Positions 26,410 through 32,437 of a DNA stretch of 32,437 nucleotides are shown piece by piece; positions within the stretch are counted from its first letter, which is position 1; every line of letters starts with the position of its first letter. Position numbers and translations under genes: made by a program. The DNA lies in NCBI GenBank assembly GCA_012523595.1, contig JAAYIG010000150.1, positions 1-32,437 of the forward strand, in the 5' to 3' direction. The notes beneath the pieces were generated by a model, which saw only the letters and a list, made by a program, of their open reading frames with translations, did no database searches and was not told the origin of the DNA. This stretch comes from Fibrobacter sp. Its GTDB lineage: Bacteria > Fibrobacterota > Chitinivibrionia > Chitinivibrionales > Chitinispirillaceae.

Positions 26410-27020
26410 GCTTTTATATCTCCCGCGATAATCATCCCTACCTGTACTAACCCGATCAGAAACCCCAGTACACCTCCCAGGTATTCAATCGCCTTCAGTT
26501 CACGGGAAGCGATTGAGAAGACGATTGACTCCAGTTTGGAGACTTCAAAATCCTTAATTTTATCATAGACGATTTTTCTGAAATCAAGTCTGGATTCCAC
26601 TGTTTCAAAGAGGGAATCGATAGTGCCGGGAATCTCCTTCTGCAACTCCTCCATCAGGGCATCGGTCAACCTGGATACTACCTCCGGAGATACAAGCATC
26701 ATAAGCAGTGTATTGGAAGTAATCTTTTCATCAATAAAATGACCGATTCTGGATTTTATCACTTTGCCGGTCTGATTGTGGAAATCTTCAGACTGGATAA
26801 TGGCGTGGATATCTTTGTTGGATATCAGTTCCTTTTCAACGGTTTCAGCGATTTTTTCCGCTAATTCCAGTTTCCGTTTGGGCAGAAGACCCATGATACG
26901 GAACCAGAGGAAGCGGATCTCCCTGCGGGGCCGGAAAATCATCTTAACGGCCAGGAAGTTTGTAAACCAGCCGATAAGCGCGGAGATAACAGGTATTGCA
27001 CAGTAAGTAGCGATCTGCAT
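26406..27020 (-). CDS. DUF445 family membrane protein
   Basis: 204 aa. The N-terminus (IPVISALIGWFTNFLAVKMIFRP) is the DUF445 hallmark: a membrane helix running into a TNxLA-K-x-FRP motif. A long helical cytoplasmic or periplasmic middle follows, then a C-terminal helix (LGGVLGFLIGLVQVGMIIA). It is the first gene of the leftward Bat operon and overlaps the next by 4 nt. The ATG has no Shine-Dalgarno, and a candidate promoter lies so close (27034-27063) that the leader would be very short. The function of DUF445 is not established. Confidence 0.85.
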   Translation of the reverse strand: MQIATYCAIPVISALIGWFTNFLAVKMIFRPRREIRFLWFRIMGLLPKRKLELAEKIAETVEKELISNKDIHAIIQSEDFHNQTGKVIKSRIGHFIDEKITSNTLLMMLVSPEVVSRLTDALMEELQKEIPGTIDSLFETVESRLDFRKIVYDKIKDFEVSKLESIVFSIASRELKAIEYLGGVLGFLIGLVQVGMIIAGDIKA

Positions 27021-27033
27021 GGATCAGAATACG

Positions 27034-27063
27034 ATTTTAGAGTAAAATTTATTCTTATTCCAA
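27034..27063 (-). promoter_or_regulatory. Candidate promoter of the Bat operon
   Basis: Read leftward: TTGGAA (27063-27058), 18-bp spacer, TAAAAT (27039-27034). Transcription would start around 27027, leaving about 7 nt before the ATG at 27020. Confidence 0.4.
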
Positions 27064-27088
27064 GCACTGAAATTGCAGATGGAATAAG

Positions 27089-27332
27089 GATTCAGTAATT
27101 CAGGAGTCAGAATTCAGGGGTTCAGAATTCAGCGTGGCCTGAGAATAAACCTACAGAAACTTCTATTTTAAGTTTTTATTGCCTGTATTCGGAACATTCT
27201 CAATATCGCAAGAATCAGATAGGTCTCGACCAGATGAAACCTTTGCCGGTTACCGCACTCTGTCTCCCGAATTCTGTCTTCTGAAACTGATTCTTGTTTA
27301 CTTAATTCTCAATTCTGAATTCTTTTTCCTGA
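27089..27332. repeat. GAATTC-rich repeats in opposed orientation
   Basis: The left part (27089-27132) has ATTCAGGAGTCAGAATTCAG- and TTCAGAATTCAG-type units. The right part (27269-27332) carries GAATTCTGTCTTCTGA and AATTCTCAATTCTGAATTC units, which read as the reverse complement type. The 140 bp between show no gene. Confidence 0.55.
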
Positions 27333-27449
27333 ACGGTATGCATAAATTAAGTTTCAGCAGGCCTTTTTTTCAATACTTTCCAGCCCTGGGATGCTTATTC
27401 ATATTAACAGGGCCTGAAATGTTCCATGTACTGCACGTTTCCGGGGTCG

Positions 27450-27466
27450 GCATCGGTATCGGTATC
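27450..27466 (+). repeat. GGTATC-type hexamer run
   Basis: GCATCGGTATCGGTATC, preceded by GGGGTCG. It is similar in style to 19149-19202 at the other end of the Bat operon. Confidence 0.5.
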
Positions 27467-27681
27467 GTAACGAATAGCTTCAGAAAAAAGCCCGGGGAGT
27501 GTTTATCAGAGACGCGGAAATAGTCTCGAACTGAGATTAAGCTGATTGATTATTATAAAGAAGAGAAAAATCACCAGAGACCCAGGGGGAGAATAGAATT
27601 AGTAAAGTGAGGGGAAGGGGGAAAGTGTTTATAAGGTTTCTTTGTAGGAAACGGTTTGTTCTTTTTGTATGTGGGTTGCTG

Positions 27682-27700
27682 TTTCACCTCAGAGGTGAAA
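27682..27700. promoter_or_regulatory. 19-bp perfect palindrome, copy 1 (operator-like)
   Basis: TTTCACCTCAGAGGTGAAA is symmetric around the central A at 27691, with 9-bp arms. It shares TTCACC-Y-CAGAGGTGAA with copy 2. Confidence 0.6.
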
Positions 27701-27742
27701 TAGTGATTTAACCTGTTAAAACTTGGCCTTACAACTTCATAA

Positions 27743-27761
27743 ATTCACCCCAGAGGTGAAT
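27743..27761. promoter_or_regulatory. 19-bp palindrome, copy 2 (operator-like)
   Basis: ATTCACCCCAGAGGTGAAT, with one mismatched pair. Its centre is 61 bp from copy 1, close to six turns of B-DNA. Confidence 0.6.
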
Positions 27762-28154
27762 CAAGGAACCTTCCACCCCCTCACCCCACTACACCCTCCG
27801 TTTCCCAATATCCCCATCAATAATAAAAAACATTGCTATTATAACAACAAACAGACTTTGCTAATATCAATTTCCCGATTCCTTCCTAATTTATTTACCA
27901 ACGGTAAAAATAAACCGCATCGGAGGTTTCCTTCCTGTCTACAAAACGCAAATCCGCTCTGCACTTCTCTATGTCAAACAGAAAAAGTACACCTATCATC
28001 CTCTCCGACTGGGTACAAACCAGAAAAGCCCCTCAGACACCCTTTATCTTCCCATCTCTTTAAAAATCAAAAACTTCCGTTATTTTAAACCCGGGTGTAC
28101 CCATTTTCAGTTCAAAAAAGCCCTAAACTATCCGGAAATTTTCGTTATGTTTTT

Positions 28155-28183
28155 TTGAAACCGGAAAAATGTCTCCGTATAAT
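28155..28183 (+). promoter_or_regulatory. Near-consensus sigma-70 promoter for the 58-aa gene
   Basis: TTGAAA (28155-28160), 17-bp spacer, TATAAT (28178-28183, perfect). Expected start near 28190, giving a 35-nt leader to the ATG at 28225. Confidence 0.75.
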
Positions 28184-28224
28184 CGTTATTAAAAGGTGAA
28201 GACAACCCGAAGAAAGGAGAGAAT

Positions 28225-28401
28225 ATGAGTAAAAAGGGGGAAGGTGTATTATATGGCATCGAGTACAAATTCCTCAGGAAAGAATTAAGGGCGGAAGCCG
28301 TAAGAAGAGCTGTTGAGCAGTTGGTTGGAAAAAACAAACCCCTGGCTGGCGATGATGAAAGGAAAAACGGAACCAGAACGACAAGAAGCTTGAAGGATTG
28401 A
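28225..28401 (+). CDS. 58-aa basic small protein, unknown function
   Basis: The ATG at 28225 has AAGGAG 6 nt upstream and a near-consensus promoter 40 nt further up, so expression signals are the best in the window. The product begins MSKKGEGVLYGIEYKFLRKE and continues as a charged, probably helical segment (LRAEAVRRAVEQLVGKN) with a basic tail (TRTTRSLKD). There is no signal peptide, membrane helix or cysteine. I do not recognise a family. It lies alone, convergent with the zinc-ribbon gene, about 460 bp downstream of the paired palindromes. It could be a small DNA- or RNA-binding protein, a remnant of a larger gene, or a standalone regulator. Confidence 0.6.
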   Translation: MSKKGEGVLYGIEYKFLRKELRAEAVRRAVEQLVGKNKPLAGDDERKNGTRTTRSLKD

Positions 28402-28477
28402 TTTCGGCCCAGCTACACCCGTTTCATCTTTAGACATTGTAAAAGCAGCGATTCCGGAAAGGCCGGGTTTTAGTCAT

Positions 28478-28729
28478 TCAGGGAGCTGATTTAAATCTCT
28501 CCCAGATCGATCTTCCTTTTCTTGATGGGCGCCAGATAAACTTGCATGCTGTGCATTTTATCCTGCGTTTACCCTTAAGAGTCCTGACAGGGGCAAAAAA
28601 GAAAGGATCGTAATATTCTGTTGCTTTACTTCCGCATTTAGGACAGCGGTCTGAGGGAGGCTGCCAGAAAGAATCCCAGAGATCAAAGAGTATCCATCCC
28701 GATGAATCACGGCGTTTCCGGCTAGACAT
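28478..28729 (-). CDS. Small zinc-ribbon protein
   Basis: 83 aa. Two CxxC knuckles, Cys29/Cys32 (RCPKCGSK) and Cys59/Cys62 (IKCTACKF), 26 residues apart, give a zinc ribbon. The N-terminus is Arg/Lys-rich and the middle aromatic (GWILFDLWDSFWQPP, YYDPFFFAP). It follows dgt by 19 nt with AAGGG about 5 nt before its ATG, so it is probably the third gene of the phosphatase-dgt operon. The fold suggests nucleic acid or protein binding. No closer assignment is possible. Confidence 0.7.
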   Translation of the reverse strand: MSSRKRRDSSGWILFDLWDSFWQPPSDRCPKCGSKATEYYDPFFFAPVRTLKGKRRIKCTACKFIWRPSRKGRSIWERFKSAP

Positions 28730-28748
28730 AGTACCCTTTCGTCAGATT

Positions 28749-29915
28749 TTATATCACCGGATCGGGCATGAATAGCTGCATGAATGTCCGCTGTGCAAAA
28801 GAGTCGGTCATACCGGCGATATAGTCGGTGACTATGCGCCATGACGGTGTCTCATCATTGTAGTTTGTATTCTTGATAAAATCGAAAAACACAGACATCA
28901 GATTTGACTCGCGGACAACAACACTTACAAATGAATGATTTCTCCCTCTCTCGGAGAGATCCAGAATTCTCTCCAGTTCATGGTACAGAAGTTCTATAAT
29001 GCTGGCGGCTTTGCGGGATTTACGCTCTACCTCAGGGTGACGGTAGATATGCTCGTAATTGAATTCTTTAAGAGCATGCATGTAACTGAAAACCTCTTCA
29101 CTCATCTCGATAGAATCTTTTCCCAGACTCGATGCAATGGTGTCGTTTACAAATGTCCCGATTATTTTTCCGTTTTCAGACCCCAGGTTTTTCACTATTA
29201 CCGCAGGGATATCGTTCTTCTTTATAAGATTTGCCTTGATCGCATCCTCGAGATCTCTTCCCAGATAGGCGATCCTGTCAACCAGCCTTACAAGGCAGCC
29301 CTCCAGGGTTCCAGGGTAGAAACAGCGGTCATCGATAGAATCCACATCCAGGAGGTCCCTTTCGCGGTCTGGAAAAACCGCCCTCTCGAAAGACTCTCCG
29401 CAGTGGGTGATTATTCCATCCCTTACCTCGTAAGTAAGATTTAGACCCGAACCGTAGTTGGTCAGTTTGTCAACAACCCTTAGTCCATGTATCTCGTGTT
29501 TGAAACCCTGTTTTACTCCGGCACTCTGAAGGATGTTGTCAAGCACCCGTTCTCCCGCATGGCCGAATGGTGGATGTCCCAGGTCGTGCCCCTTGGCGAT
29601 AGCGTTGATGAGGTCGATATTTAGATTGAGGCAGCGGCCTATCACAGAGGCGATACTGGAAACATGGAGAACATGCTCCATACGGGTACAGATATGATCG
29701 TTATTGGGAGAGAGAAAAACCTGCGTTTTGTGCTTGAGCCGTCTGAACGGGGGAGAGTGCAGAATCCTGGTCTCATCGCGGGCAAACTCCAGACGGAACG
29801 GATCACGTTTCATCGGATATTTCCGTCCTAAAGTCTCGCTGCTTTTTTTGGCAAATGGGCTTAGTTTTTCCTCGTCTTCCAGAAGAAAACGTCTGATATT
29901 GAATTCAGGATTCAT
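28749..29915 (-). CDS. dgt: Deoxyguanosinetriphosphate triphosphohydrolase-like protein (HD domain)
   Basis: 388 aa from the ATG at 29915 (MNPEFNIRRFLLEDEEKLSP). The frame stays open upstream to 30089, but that part is only the shadow of the phosphatase gene. The HD metal site is His81 (RMEHVLHVSSI), His110-Asp111 (AKGHDLGHPPFGHAGE) and the later Asp in the LVDRIAYLGRDLEDA helix. RDETRILHSPPFRRLKHKTQVF is the family's N-terminal hallmark. Dgt enzymes remove triphosphate from dNTPs, controlling nucleotide pools, and some homologues limit phage growth. It overlaps the phosphatase by 4 nt (ATGA). Confidence 0.93.
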   Translation of the reverse strand: MNPEFNIRRFLLEDEEKLSPFAKKSSETLGRKYPMKRDPFRLEFARDETRILHSPPFRRLKHKTQVFLSPNNDHICTRMEHVLHVSSIASVIGRCLNLNIDLINAIAKGHDLGHPPFGHAGERVLDNILQSAGVKQGFKHEIHGLRVVDKLTNYGSGLNLTYEVRDGIITHCGESFERAVFPDRERDLLDVDSIDDRCFYPGTLEGCLVRLVDRIAYLGRDLEDAIKANLIKKNDIPAVIVKNLGSENGKIIGTFVNDTIASSLGKDSIEMSEEVFSYMHALKEFNYEHIYRHPEVERKSRKAASIIELLYHELERILDLSERGRNHSFVSVVVRESNLMSVFFDFIKNTNYNDETPSWRIVTDYIAGMTDSFAQRTFMQLFMPDPVI

Positions 29916-30376
29916 GATTGTGTTTCCAGAAACTCTTGAACAAATCTCTCTTGTTCCGGAGTGTCTAAGGCTCTCCGGGTTTTTCTTACAGTTCCTATTG
30001 CCTTCCCTGCGCTGATTTCGAAATACTTTCCCACAACACAGGAGAGTACAAGCCCTGTCCGTCCTACTCCTGCGTGGCAGTGTACACATACCGGGTTTCC
30101 GGAATCAAATTTTGATATTATCTTGCTTATCAACTTCCCGAAACTCCAGGTATCCTGGGGGATATTGAAATCCGGGATAGGGAAATAGTTCCACTCCATG
30201 CCAGACTGACGGCACAGCAGGCGAACCTCTCCTGATGGCTTTTCCAGAGAAACCAGGTATTTTATACCCTCGCTGCTTAGCTGCTGGATATCTTCCTCCA
30301 GATCCGATCCTCTCCCGGGGATATCCGATCCGGCAAGCTTTCCAGGAAGCACCCATGAGAAGTTTTTCAGCGGCAT
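29912..30376 (-). CDS. DUSP23-like dual-specificity protein phosphatase
   Basis: 154 aa compact cysteine phosphatase. The catalytic loop HCHAGVGRTG has Cys100 and Arg106, and Asp69 (PIPDF) is the likely general acid. The N-terminus NFSWVLPGKLAGSDIPG closely follows that of human DUSP23/VHZ, from my memory of that protein, and the whole domain has that small, bare layout. It probably removes phosphate from Tyr, Ser/Thr or a small phospho-substrate. No signal peptide, so cytoplasmic. It heads a leftward operon with dgt and the zinc ribbon. The ATG is preceded by a C-run with no Shine-Dalgarno, but homology supports this start. Confidence 0.88.
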   Translation of the reverse strand: MPLKNFSWVLPGKLAGSDIPGRGSDLEEDIQQLSSEGIKYLVSLEKPSGEVRLLCRQSGMEWNYFPIPDFNIPQDTWSFGKLISKIISKFDSGNPVCVHCHAGVGRTGLVLSCVVGKYFEISAGKAIGTVRKTRRALDTPEQERFVQEFLETQS

Positions 30377-30525
30377 AGGGGGAAAATAATAATTGGCCTC
30401 GAGAGGGGAGGGGGGATAGGCTGTGCGAAGTGTTTTCTAATTGCTTGAATTGCTGTACAAAACAAGATTGTTTGTATTCGTGCTCTTCCATTCGATTTTC
30501 TTACAGAAAAGAAGAAAATTGACAT

Positions 30526-31576
30526 TTGTTCCTGGAGAATTCTATTGTGGGTTTACTGACTGTTAACAGTGGCAGGGTATCCGGATTCAGAGATTATGTT
30601 TTGTCCAGGAAACATTGTAAACTCAGTTTACTCCTCTCCATCTTTGCTGCTGCGATTTTCTTTTCCGGCTGCAGCGGGGAGATATACAGGGAATTAAGCT
30701 ACGGCGGCTCCTTTCTCATTGACAGCCTGACTGTCGGTTTTATCAGGACTGAAAATATAGAAAGAATAAGCTCAAATGCCTGGGATGAAGATGGGGGTAT
30801 ATCGATGGGACACAGGACCTTCTGATATACTCTTTACCACAGAAAAAAGTTATTAAAACTATCCGTATTGCTTCCGGTCTTGGGGCATCATTTCTGCAGG
30901 AGCAATACCTGTTACCTACAGTAAACCATGGATGATGTATGATAATGGCAATAGTATGCGCCTGTTGAACATTGAAACCGGTGAGGTGATAAGAATTGTC
31001 AGCAGCCATTCTTACCATTTTGGTGGGCTGAGCCCGGATGGAAAGTACGCGTTTTACAGTGAATCTGATAAAAGAATAGAAAATGGAATAATAAACGGAA
31101 ATACCTATATTTACAGTGTTACAAAGCGAACAGTAGAGTATAGAGTATACTGTACCTAAAAACACTTATTCTATGTTGCTAAAGATGCTGATTTCTACCT
31201 TTTCACAATTCCAGTCGATCCATTGTTCAATGATAGCCTAGATAAATAGTTAAGGCTGATTTTACTGAAAACTCATCCACTAATTATGATACGTTGGTTG
31301 CATTACCGGATAGCCTTTATCTATGGGGAGTAACTGATTTTTATCGGGCATTTATTTCAGGAGCATATACAAATCCTATTTTTCCATAGCATGGATAGTC
31401 TCATTCATGGCAAACTATTCCAGGTTTTTACTGCTGATACATATATGCCACCAAATGTAAGTATATGCCTGAAAAATGGTATATATTCATTTAATATCAG
31501 TTCCAATCTTTACATAAAAAGCTATTATAAAGATTATACCGACACATCATTCTTCTCCTCATACACCAGGGAGTGA
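30526..31576 (+). pseudogene. Decayed lipoprotein with TolB/PD40-like propeller repeat
   Basis: The sense of one protein is spread over several frames. The first frame has a lipoprotein signal (LSLLLSIFAAAIFFSGC) and runs to NAWDEDG, then shifts at the GGGGG near 30795 (VYRWDTGPSDILFTTEK). It shifts again near the A run at 30842 (VIKTIRIASGLGASFLQEQY) and once more near 30930 (WMMYDNGNSMRLLNIETGEV, FGGLSPDGKYAFYSES). Further breaks occur near 31158, 31246 and 31389, where FYVAKDADFYLFTIP, TNYDTLVALPDSLYLWGV and the last frame continue. FGGLSPDGKYAFYSES is a TolB/PD40-type blade. At least six lesions make a dead gene far more likely than sequencing error. TTGACA at 30519-30524 may be its old -35 box. 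Confidence 0.8.
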
Positions 31577-31965
31577 CAATGATTCTGATTCCACAGACAC
31601 CACCGGGTGGGCATAAGTGAAAAAGTTAAAGAAACTTATTATCCCAATTTTCTCTGCCTTTCTCCTTGCCTTATTTGCACAAGGCTGGGAATTCATTGTA
31701 AATATGTACCCGGCCGGCTGCTTGTGAAATTCAGTCTGCACATCCCCTGACGTAATCTTATCAATAGCAACATCATTTGGCCCTGTCACCGTTTGAAGTT
31801 TATTAACCATTCGGCAGGAACTATTTTCAATTCTGGTTTTCAGATAATGGAAACTCCTCAGATATACCAGCTTTCCTGATTTCTGAATACTTTCTCTAAA
31901 TAACCCTGCGGTTTGAACGAATTCTATTCCAATTCGCAGCCGCAAAAAAAGCAGGATTTAACTAT
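31577..31965. other. Stretch without a confident gene before lysS
   Basis: A rightward GTG frame at 31617-31730 begins KKLKKLIIPIFSAFLLALFA, which looks like a signal peptide, but stops after 37 codons. A leftward frame (31559-31945) has a TTG start and no Shine-Dalgarno. Both may be more debris of the neighbouring pseudogene region. Confidence 0.4.
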
Positions 31966-32437
31966 ATGGAGACACCGGCAGTGGAAACGCAAGCTGAATT
32001 AAACGAACAGATGAAGGTGCGGCTGGAGAAGGTCCCCCAGTTACGCAACGCAGGTTATCACCCTTATGCCGAACGCTTTGAGCGCACCCATCGCCTCCAT
32101 GAGGCATCCTCCCTTCCTGATGGTGAAAAGGGAGTACGGGTGGCAGGGCGAATCATCGCGCTCAGATATTTCGGCAAACTGGCTTTTGGACACCTTTACG
32201 ATATCGACGGGAAAATTCAGTTTACGCTGCAGAAAAACAAACTGGGCAAACAATTCGATGATATGAAAGATCTCGTGGATATAGGGGATTTTATCGGCGT
32301 CGAAGGCGAGATGATGACCACCAAAACCGGTGAGAAAACAATCGATGTAGATAAATTCACCTTTCTCTCAAAATCACTGAGACCACTGCCGGAGAAATTT
32401 CACGGTATCACCGACCCGGAACTCAAACTGCGTAAAC
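31966..32437 (+). CDS. lysS: Lysyl-tRNA synthetase, class II (N-terminal part)
   Basis: 157 codons are visible and the gene runs off the window. The start is the ATG at 31966 with AGGA about 9 nt upstream. The sequence is the anticodon-binding OB-fold of class II LysRS: RLEKVPQLRNAGYHPYAERF, VRVAGRIIALRYFGKLAFGH, LYDIDGKIQFTLQKN, and DIGDFIGVEGEMMTTKTGE. The catalytic motifs 1-3 lie beyond the edge. It charges tRNA-Lys with lysine using ATP. A class II enzyme is the common bacterial form. The end (KFHGITDPELKLRK) is the usual linker into the catalytic domain. Confidence 0.93.
   Translation, partial: METPAVETQAELNEQMKVRLEKVPQLRNAGYHPYAERFERTHRLHEASSLPDGEKGVRVAGRIIALRYFGKLAFGHLYDIDGKIQFTLQKNKLGKQFDDMKDLVDIGDFIGVEGEMMTTKTGEKTIDVDKFTFLSKSLRPLPEKFHGITDPELKLRK

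Larger units (their letters stand above)
27021..28154. other. 1.1-kb intergenic region without a recognisable gene
   Basis: It contains the Bat promoter candidate, GAATTC-type repeats (27089-27332), a GGTATC-type run (27450-27466) and two 19-bp palindromes (27682-27700, 27743-27761). It then has about 380 bp of AC-rich sequence whose open frames (for example 27723-28088) read as low-complexity Pro/Asn/Lys strings with no start signals. Confidence 0.6.

Noticed and set aside
27682-27761. Minimal CRISPR array
   Set aside because: Only two 19-bp palindromic copies with one 42-bp gap, imperfect identity and no cas gene; paired operators or dispersed repeats fit better.
27723-28088. Rightward 121-aa frame
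   Set aside because: Low-complexity Pro/Asn/Lys/Ser composition from AC-rich DNA, no Shine-Dalgarno and no recognisable domain.
29916-30089. N-terminal extension of dgt
   Set aside because: This stretch is the phosphatase gene in another frame; the family N-terminus begins at MNPEF and an ATGA overlap sets the start at 29915.
28760-30376. Established antiphage defence island
   Set aside because: Only dgt has a known link to phage restriction; no nuclease, toxin, sensor or mobile marker is adjacent, so I kept it as a hypothesis rather than a call.
31559-31945. Leftward 128-aa frame between the pseudogene and lysS
   Set aside because: TTG start without a ribosome site, no domain, and it overlaps a competing signal-peptide-like frame on the other strand; likely debris.

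Overview
The window looks like a chromosomal stretch from a Gram-negative bacterium of moderate GC. Lipoprotein signal peptides, a Bat (Bacteroides aerotolerance-type) cluster, an LL-diaminopimelate aminotransferase (DapL) and a LacI-sensor/GGDEF protein together would fit the Fibrobacterota/Chitinispirillia, Spirochaetes or a neighbouring group. The placement is inference only. No plasmid, phage, intact IS, tRNA, rRNA or CRISPR array was recognised.

Left third (1-8.2 kb). A truncated lipoprotein gene at the edge is followed by a leftward block argB-argD-argG, a rho-independent terminator, and ispD-tag. The block is bracketed by an inverted 15-bp repeat (442-456 and 5267-5281). A strong AT-rich palindrome sits over the likely argB promoter. 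A divergent gene encodes a LacI-like sensor joined to a diguanylate cyclase, with no DNA-binding domain.

Middle (8.2-19.1 kb). This part carries smc, a membrane-anchored GyrI-like protein, leftward yciO/sua5-like and mazG genes, a STAS anti-sigma-antagonist, dapL, a DUF2179/UPF0316 membrane protein that starts at TTG, a frameshifted FMN-binding lipoprotein and a hybrid histidine kinase.

Right-middle (19.2-27.0 kb). Seven tightly packed leftward genes form an unusual Bat operon: DUF445, a DUF4381/BatD-like membrane protein, BatA, BatB, BatC with a very long Lys/Gln/Asn tail, an alpha/beta hydrolase, and an 857-aa protein that fuses BatD to BatE. MoxR and DUF58, the usual partners, are not next to it.

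Right end (27.0-32.4 kb). A 1.2-kb repeat-rich intergenic region holds GAATTC-type repeats, GGTATC-type repeats and a pair of 19-bp palindromes. It leads into a 58-aa gene with a near-consensus promoter. Then come a leftward operon of a DUSP23-like phosphatase, a dGTPase and a zinc-ribbon protein, a heavily decayed lipoprotein pseudogene, and the 5' part of lysS.

The two most distinctive items are the rearranged Bat operon with its BatD-BatE fusion, and the small gene beside paired operator-like palindromes.
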